Source: CAVSWN01 sp046728115 (GTDB lineage Bacteria; Acidobacteriota; Vicinamibacteria; Vicinamibacterales; CAVVIG01). Taken from it: a stretch of 9,739 nt of DNA. The first letter of the stretch is position 1. Every line of letters starts with the position of its first letter. Both the position numbers and the translations under genes were made by a program. The DNA lies in contig JBKPDW010000203.1 in the NCBI GenBank assembly GCA_046728115.1, forward strand, positions 1-9,739, written 5' to 3'. This document shows, one piece after another, positions 6,798 through 9,739 of this stretch. The notes under the pieces were generated by a model that made no database searches, was not told where the DNA came from, and saw nothing but the letters and a program-made list of their open reading frames with translations.

Positions 6798-7790
6798 TCA
6801 GAACGAACGTTGCGAGAACGCGCGGTCGAGGGCGGCGGTGACGCGATCCCTGGAAAACTCGCGCTCGTCGCACAGGAACTGCCGGATGCCCGGCATGTCA
6901 GGCTCGTCGAATTTGATTTCGTACTGTTCCGTGGTGTCTGGTGAGAGATAGAGCTTGCGGATCGCGTCCACCTCGCCAGCCCCGTTTCGGATCTCGTCAG
7001 GCATGCGCTCGATCGATCCGAACTCTCGAACGAGTTTCAGGGCCTTTTTCGGCCCGATGCCTTTCACGCCGTCGTTGAAGTCGGTGCCGACGAGAATCGC
7101 CAGATCGACGAGCTGTTCGCGCGTGATGCCCAGTTCGCCAAGGAAGCGATCGCGCTCGATCAGCTCTGGAACGATCGGCCGCGCTACACCCTGGCTCGGA
7201 AGGAACTCCCGGCCGGAAATCGTCAGAAACCTGACGACGCGCGGCGCCCCGAACAGGAGCGAATCGTAGTCCTTGCTCGCGGCTGCCCAGACAGACCCGA
7301 CGTCGGCCATGTGCGCGGCCTGCGCTTCAGCTTCGGACGGCGCCTGCACGACAGGAATGCCGAGCAGTCGCAGCAGCTCGCGCGCTTCGGCAATCATCTC
7401 CTTCGTCAGCCGCGACGTCATCGTCGCCTTCGAGTACGCGGCGGCAAGGTCGCCGGCTCGCAGCGCTTCGGCGTGCTCGCTCTCGTAGCGCTCCTTGATT
7501 TCCCGGCGCCGCGCGATCTCTTCGGTCTTCAGCGCCGGCGGTTTACCGTCGAACACGAACACCAGTTTCAGCGCATGATCGGCGATCAGCCGGGTCGTGC
7601 GATAGAAGAGCCCGGAGAGATGCGATGTGATGCGGCCCTTCGAATCTCGCAGCGGTGTCCCGTCGCGCAGGCGAATCAGCGCGAGAAACTGGTAGAGCTC
7701 GCCGGGACCGTCAACCGCCAGCAGCGCCCCGTGAAGCGCTTCGAGCGAGAGGGTTTGCTTGACGATGATCGGAGTGAGGAGGACGCCCAC
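6798..7790 (-). CDS. Archaeal/eukaryal-type flap endonuclease 1 (FEN1) homologue
   Basis: The 330-residue protein follows archaeal FEN1 almost from end to end. FEN1 removes 5' flaps during lagging-strand maturation and repair. It starts MGV, as FEN1 does, and has D27, the DSKGRITSHLSGLFYR block (49-64), VFDGKPP (D81), the helical-arch region about 88-135, APSEAEAQAA (E153, E155), SKDYDSLLFG (D174, D176), LAILVGTDFND (D237) and the helix-hairpin-helix GIGPKKAL (244-251). All seven metal-binding acids are present, so it should be active. It is not the bacterial PolA-type 5' nuclease. It ends at AFSQRSF without the PCNA-interacting tail. The block after V26 is DGPGELYQF where archaeal proteins usually have DAYNALYQF. 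The start codon is GTG at 7790; no strong Shine-Dalgarno is seen. It may be co-transcribed with the small gene 63 bp upstream. Confidence 0.93.
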   Translation of the reverse strand: MGVLLTPIIVKQTLSLEALHGALLAVDGPGELYQFLALIRLRDGTPLRDSKGRITSHLSGLFYRTTRLIADHALKLVFVFDGKPPALKTEEIARRREIKERYESEHAEALRAGDLAAAYSKATMTSRLTKEMIAEARELLRLLGIPVVQAPSEAEAQAAHMADVGSVWAAASKDYDSLLFGAPRVVRFLTISGREFLPSQGVARPIVPELIERDRFLGELGITREQLVDLAILVGTDFNDGVKGIGPKKALKLVREFGSIERMPDEIRNGAGEVDAIRKLYLSPDTTEQYEIKFDEPDMPGIRQFLCDEREFSRDRVTAALDRAFSQRSF

Positions 7791-7853
7791 ACGACAGATT
7801 GTGCCCGGTGCCGGGCCGGTCTGCCACGTTTCGCGTACTACTCGGACGAACTC

Positions 7854-8219
7854 TTAGCGGAACCGTGAGATTTCTCGCGCATTGTGGGCGGCGATCGCCG
7901 TGAACGCGGCGGCCATGCTGTAATTCATCACGATCGCGAGCGTACGGTGGTTTTCGCGGAGCTTCGACACGCACCAGAGGCTGACTGCCGTGAGGCCCAC
8001 CTTCATCGCGGCGAACGCCGCGGGCTGATCAGAGAAGTGCGCCATCACCGAGTTCGTTTCTGAGCACCGCCCGGATCCGAGACAGTACTCGGATGTGGCA
8101 AGGTCCGCGCCGTGTGCCGCGATGGCGGCAGCGAGCGAGACACGGTAGGGAACATCTGCCTGCGCGCGCGCCGTTGACGCCCAGGCCGTGAGCAGAAGCA
8201 CCATCACGATGATCTTCAT
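7854..8219 (-). CDS. Small exported hypothetical protein with membrane segments
   Basis: A 121-residue protein of unknown function. It opens with a signal peptide (MKIIVMVLLLTAWASTARAQA, cleavage probably after ARA or AQA), followed by a helix with GADLATSEYCLG, a small loop SGRCSETNSVMAHF containing two Cys, a conserved-looking lysine in AAMKVGLTAVSLW, and a final hydrophobic helix MAAAFTAIAAHNA. The D...T...C...E.N...K layout resembles small membrane proteins common in Acidobacteria that carry DUF names, but the family was not identified. The start at 8219 is chosen over an in-frame start at 8276 because GCGAGGG lies just upstream and the signal peptide begins there. It is divergent from the DinB-like gene and lies 63 bp upstream of the flap endonuclease on the same strand. 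Confidence 0.75.
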   Translation of the reverse strand: MKIIVMVLLLTAWASTARAQADVPYRVSLAAAIAAHGADLATSEYCLGSGRCSETNSVMAHFSDQPAAFAAMKVGLTAVSLWCVSKLRENHRTLAIVMNYSMAAAFTAIAAHNAREISRFR

Positions 8220-8236
8220 GCACCCTCGCCGCGCGG

Positions 8237-8245
8237 AGTGTAGCA
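8237..8245 (-). promoter_or_regulatory. Possible extended -10 element for the small exported protein
   Basis: On the minus strand TGCTACACT gives an extended -10 (TGn plus TACACT) 17 bases before the ATG at 8219. No convincing -35 is seen 17 bases upstream. This is a weak, pattern-only call. Confidence 0.3.
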
Positions 8246-8303
8246 CCGGATCGATGAAACGGTTTGCGAGTTTCAACGTCCTAGAGGTGTATTGTTGTCA
8301 TTC

Positions 8304-8309
8304 AAGGAG
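8304..8309 (+). promoter_or_regulatory. Shine-Dalgarno that sets the DinB-like start
   Basis: AAGGAG lies six bases before the ATG at 8316. This favours that start over the in-frame TTG at 8292, which has no such site. Confidence 0.75.
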
Positions 8310-8315
8310 CTGACT

Positions 8316-8906
8316 ATGTTCTCATCCAAAGCTCATCCATCTCCGCGCGTACGTCGCGTGATCATGGCGGTCGCGACGCTGTTCGTCCTCTGCGGCGTCC
8401 TGCCGGCGCACGCTCAGGACGTGATGACCAAGGAGTCGGCGGCAGCGTTGAAGGCATCCTTCATCGCAGACCTCGACACGATGCAGCAGAAGTATCTCGG
8501 TCTTGCAGAAGCGTTTCCACCGGACAAATACACGTGGCGTCCGATGGACGGCGTGCGATCGGTCAGCGAAGTGCTGATGCTGGCGGCGATGGAAGGCTAC
8601 AGCTTCATCCCGAATGCGTTCGGCGCCAAACCTGCCGACGTCGGCAGCCGCGAAGAGATGGCCAAGCTGCGCACGCTGTCAGACAAGGCGCAGGTGATCG
8701 ACCACGTGAAGAAGGGTTTCGCGCACGCGAAGAAAGAACTCGAGGCGCTCGACGCGGCGACGTTGACCGGAAAGCGCAATGTGATGGGAGCGCCGCGTTC
8801 CGCCGCCGACATCGCGCTGTTCGTGGGCGGCGACCTGCACGAGCACCTTGGTCAGCTGATCGCGTACGCGCGCACCAACCACATCGTTCCGCCCTGGAGC
8901 AAGTAA
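8316..8906 (+). CDS. Exported DinB-like family protein
   Basis: A 196-residue protein with a signal peptide (RRVIMAVATLFVLCGVLPAHA, likely cut after residue 33), so it acts outside the cytoplasm. The mature part is a DinB/YfiT-like four-helix bundle: FIADLDTMQQKYLGLAEAF, then KYTWRPMDGVRSVSEVLM, SFIPNAFGAKP, and the C-terminal GGDLHEHLGQLIAYAR with H175 and H177, where family members carry metal-binding His. The family includes metal-dependent thiol transferases, but for this exported branch no reaction is established. L89 sits where relatives usually have the first metal His (MHVA becomes MLAA), so metal binding may be weakened. It is convergent with the sulfurtransferase, with only 6 bases between stop codons, and divergent from the small exported protein. 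Confidence 0.85.
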   Translation: MFSSKAHPSPRVRRVIMAVATLFVLCGVLPAHAQDVMTKESAAALKASFIADLDTMQQKYLGLAEAFPPDKYTWRPMDGVRSVSEVLMLAAMEGYSFIPNAFGAKPADVGSREEMAKLRTLSDKAQVIDHVKKGFAHAKKELEALDAATLTGKRNVMGAPRSAADIALFVGGDLHEHLGQLIAYARTNHIVPPWSK

Positions 8907-8912
8907 CGATCG

Positions 8913-9722
8913 CTATTTGCGGGTCGGGTTGGCAGGATCGCGGCTCCAATCCTGCCACGATCCGACGTACACGCGAGCCGGTACGCCGACCGATCGCGCC
9001 GCCCAGTACATCAGGCACGCCCGCATACCCACGGCGCAGTACGTGACCACTTCCTGGTTCGGCGCGACGCCGGCTTTTGCGAGCAGCGCGCGGATCTCCT
9101 CGGGCGACTTGAACTTCTGCGTGTGCTGATCGGCAAAGAGATTCTGCCAGAGAATCAACGTCGCGTTCGGCAGGTGGCCAGCATCCCATTCCCGCTGCGT
9201 CCTGACGTCGAGGATCTTCGTCCCCGGCGACTCCAGGAGATTCCGCACGTACGCCGCGTCGACGATCGTGTCCGGAGCCAGTCGCGCCGTGAGGGGACCC
9301 GTACCGGCCGCTGGCGCCGATGTTGATACCGCCCGTTTTTCCGATTTCCACAGTTCGATCCCGCCGTCCAGCCACGACACATCGTCGCCATGGCCAATCG
9401 ACGCGAGCGCCATGTACACCCATCCGGTCGCCATCGGCGAATCGCCGTAGAGCACAACGTGGGTGTCGTCGGCGACACCGGCTTTCGTAAACGCGCGAAC
9501 GAGAACATCGGTCGGCGCGAGACGGTGTCCATCCGCGCCCATTTGCACGGTGGCCATGTGATCCATCAACCGCGCGCCTGGAATGTGAGCGCGGCCGTAG
9601 TCGTCCGCTTCGCCCACGTAAATGATGCGGATTTGCGGATCGTTCAAATGCGCCTGGACCCACTCGGTGGAGACCCATGGTGAAACGGTCGCGGCGGCCG
9701 CCAGCGCCATCGTGAGCAGCAT
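8913..9722 (-). CDS. Exported two-domain sulfurtransferase (rhodanese/3-mercaptopyruvate sulfurtransferase type)
   Basis: A 269-residue tandem rhodanese. The first domain (about 18-135) has the GRAHIPGA signature and YGDSPMATGW in the catalytic-loop position without Cys, so it is the usual non-catalytic half. The second (about 150-265) has ILDVRTQREWDAGHLPNA and the active loop C229-A-V-G-M-R234, so it should carry persulfide on C229 and transfer sulfur from thiosulfate or 3-mercaptopyruvate to a thiol or cyanide; which donor cannot be told. The short hydrophobic start (MLLTMALAAAATVS) suggests export. ATG 9722 is chosen because GGAAGGGG lies five bases upstream; the in-frame GTG at 9728 would overlap that site. 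Its promoter lies outside the window. Confidence 0.93.
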   Translation of the reverse strand: MLLTMALAAAATVSPWVSTEWVQAHLNDPQIRIIYVGEADDYGRAHIPGARLMDHMATVQMGADGHRLAPTDVLVRAFTKAGVADDTHVVLYGDSPMATGWVYMALASIGHGDDVSWLDGGIELWKSEKRAVSTSAPAAGTGPLTARLAPDTIVDAAYVRNLLESPGTKILDVRTQREWDAGHLPNATLILWQNLFADQHTQKFKSPEEIRALLAKAGVAPNQEVVTYCAVGMRACLMYWAARSVGVPARVYVGSWQDWSRDPANPTRK

Positions 9723-9727
9723 AAGCA

Positions 9728-9735
9728 CCCCTTCC
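9728..9735 (-). promoter_or_regulatory. Shine-Dalgarno for the sulfurtransferase
   Basis: Minus-strand GGAAGGGG ends five bases before the ATG at 9722 and decides that start over the GTG at 9728. Confidence 0.7.
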
Positions 9736-9739
9736 GAGC

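Noticed and set aside
7804..7815. CCCGG-TG-CCGGG palindrome between the small exported protein and FEN1 genes
   Set aside because: The loop is only two bases and no U-tract follows; this is likely by chance in GC-rich DNA.
8605..9678. Minus-strand open frame of 357 codons overlapping the DinB-like and sulfurtransferase genes
   Set aside because: It is out of frame with both, very Arg-rich, and crosses two well-supported genes.

Overview
The window looks like a piece of a GC-rich bacterial chromosome, most likely Acidobacteriota of the Vicinamibacteria kind. This is an inference from protein style only: a zinc-ribbon/Hanks kinase/TPR fusion, a secreted ComEC-like metallo-beta-lactamase protein, an exported DinB-like protein and an SDR with a long C-terminal tail. 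No rRNA, tRNA or CRISPR array was seen. All genes look bacterial in context except one flap endonuclease of archaeal/eukaryal type.

Layout, left to right. (1) A large membrane-anchored Ser/Thr protein kinase on the minus strand runs off the left edge (1-2913, 971 residues visible). (2) A divergent GNAT acetyltransferase (3063-3566, +) converges on (3) a secreted MBL-fold hydrolase (3608-4654, -), with a short hairpin between them. (4) An unusual module follows: two direct copies of a roughly 445-bp repeat (R1 4683-5129 and R2 6201-6642) bracket one short-chain dehydrogenase gene (5208-6239, +). R1 begins within 30 bp of the MBL gene start. R2 begins inside the 3' end of the SDR frame and supplies its stop codon. 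The copies are nearly identical at both ends but differ in a middle block, where each folds into a different hairpin. A second, longer inverted-repeat pair lies in the right half of each copy. (5) A FEN1-type flap endonuclease (6798-7790, -) carries all the expected acidic active-site residues but no C-terminal PCNA-binding tail. (6) A small exported hypothetical protein lies upstream of it on the same strand (7854-8219, -). (7) A divergent exported DinB-like protein (8316-8906, +) converges on (8) an exported two-domain rhodanese/sulfurtransferase (8913-9722, -) at the right edge.

The genes do not form one obvious pathway. Most are single units in divergent or convergent pairs; only the small exported protein and the flap endonuclease could share a transcript. 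The two points most worth follow-up are the repeat-bracketed SDR module, whose repeat looks structured and possibly mobile, and the archaeal-type FEN1 in a bacterial setting.
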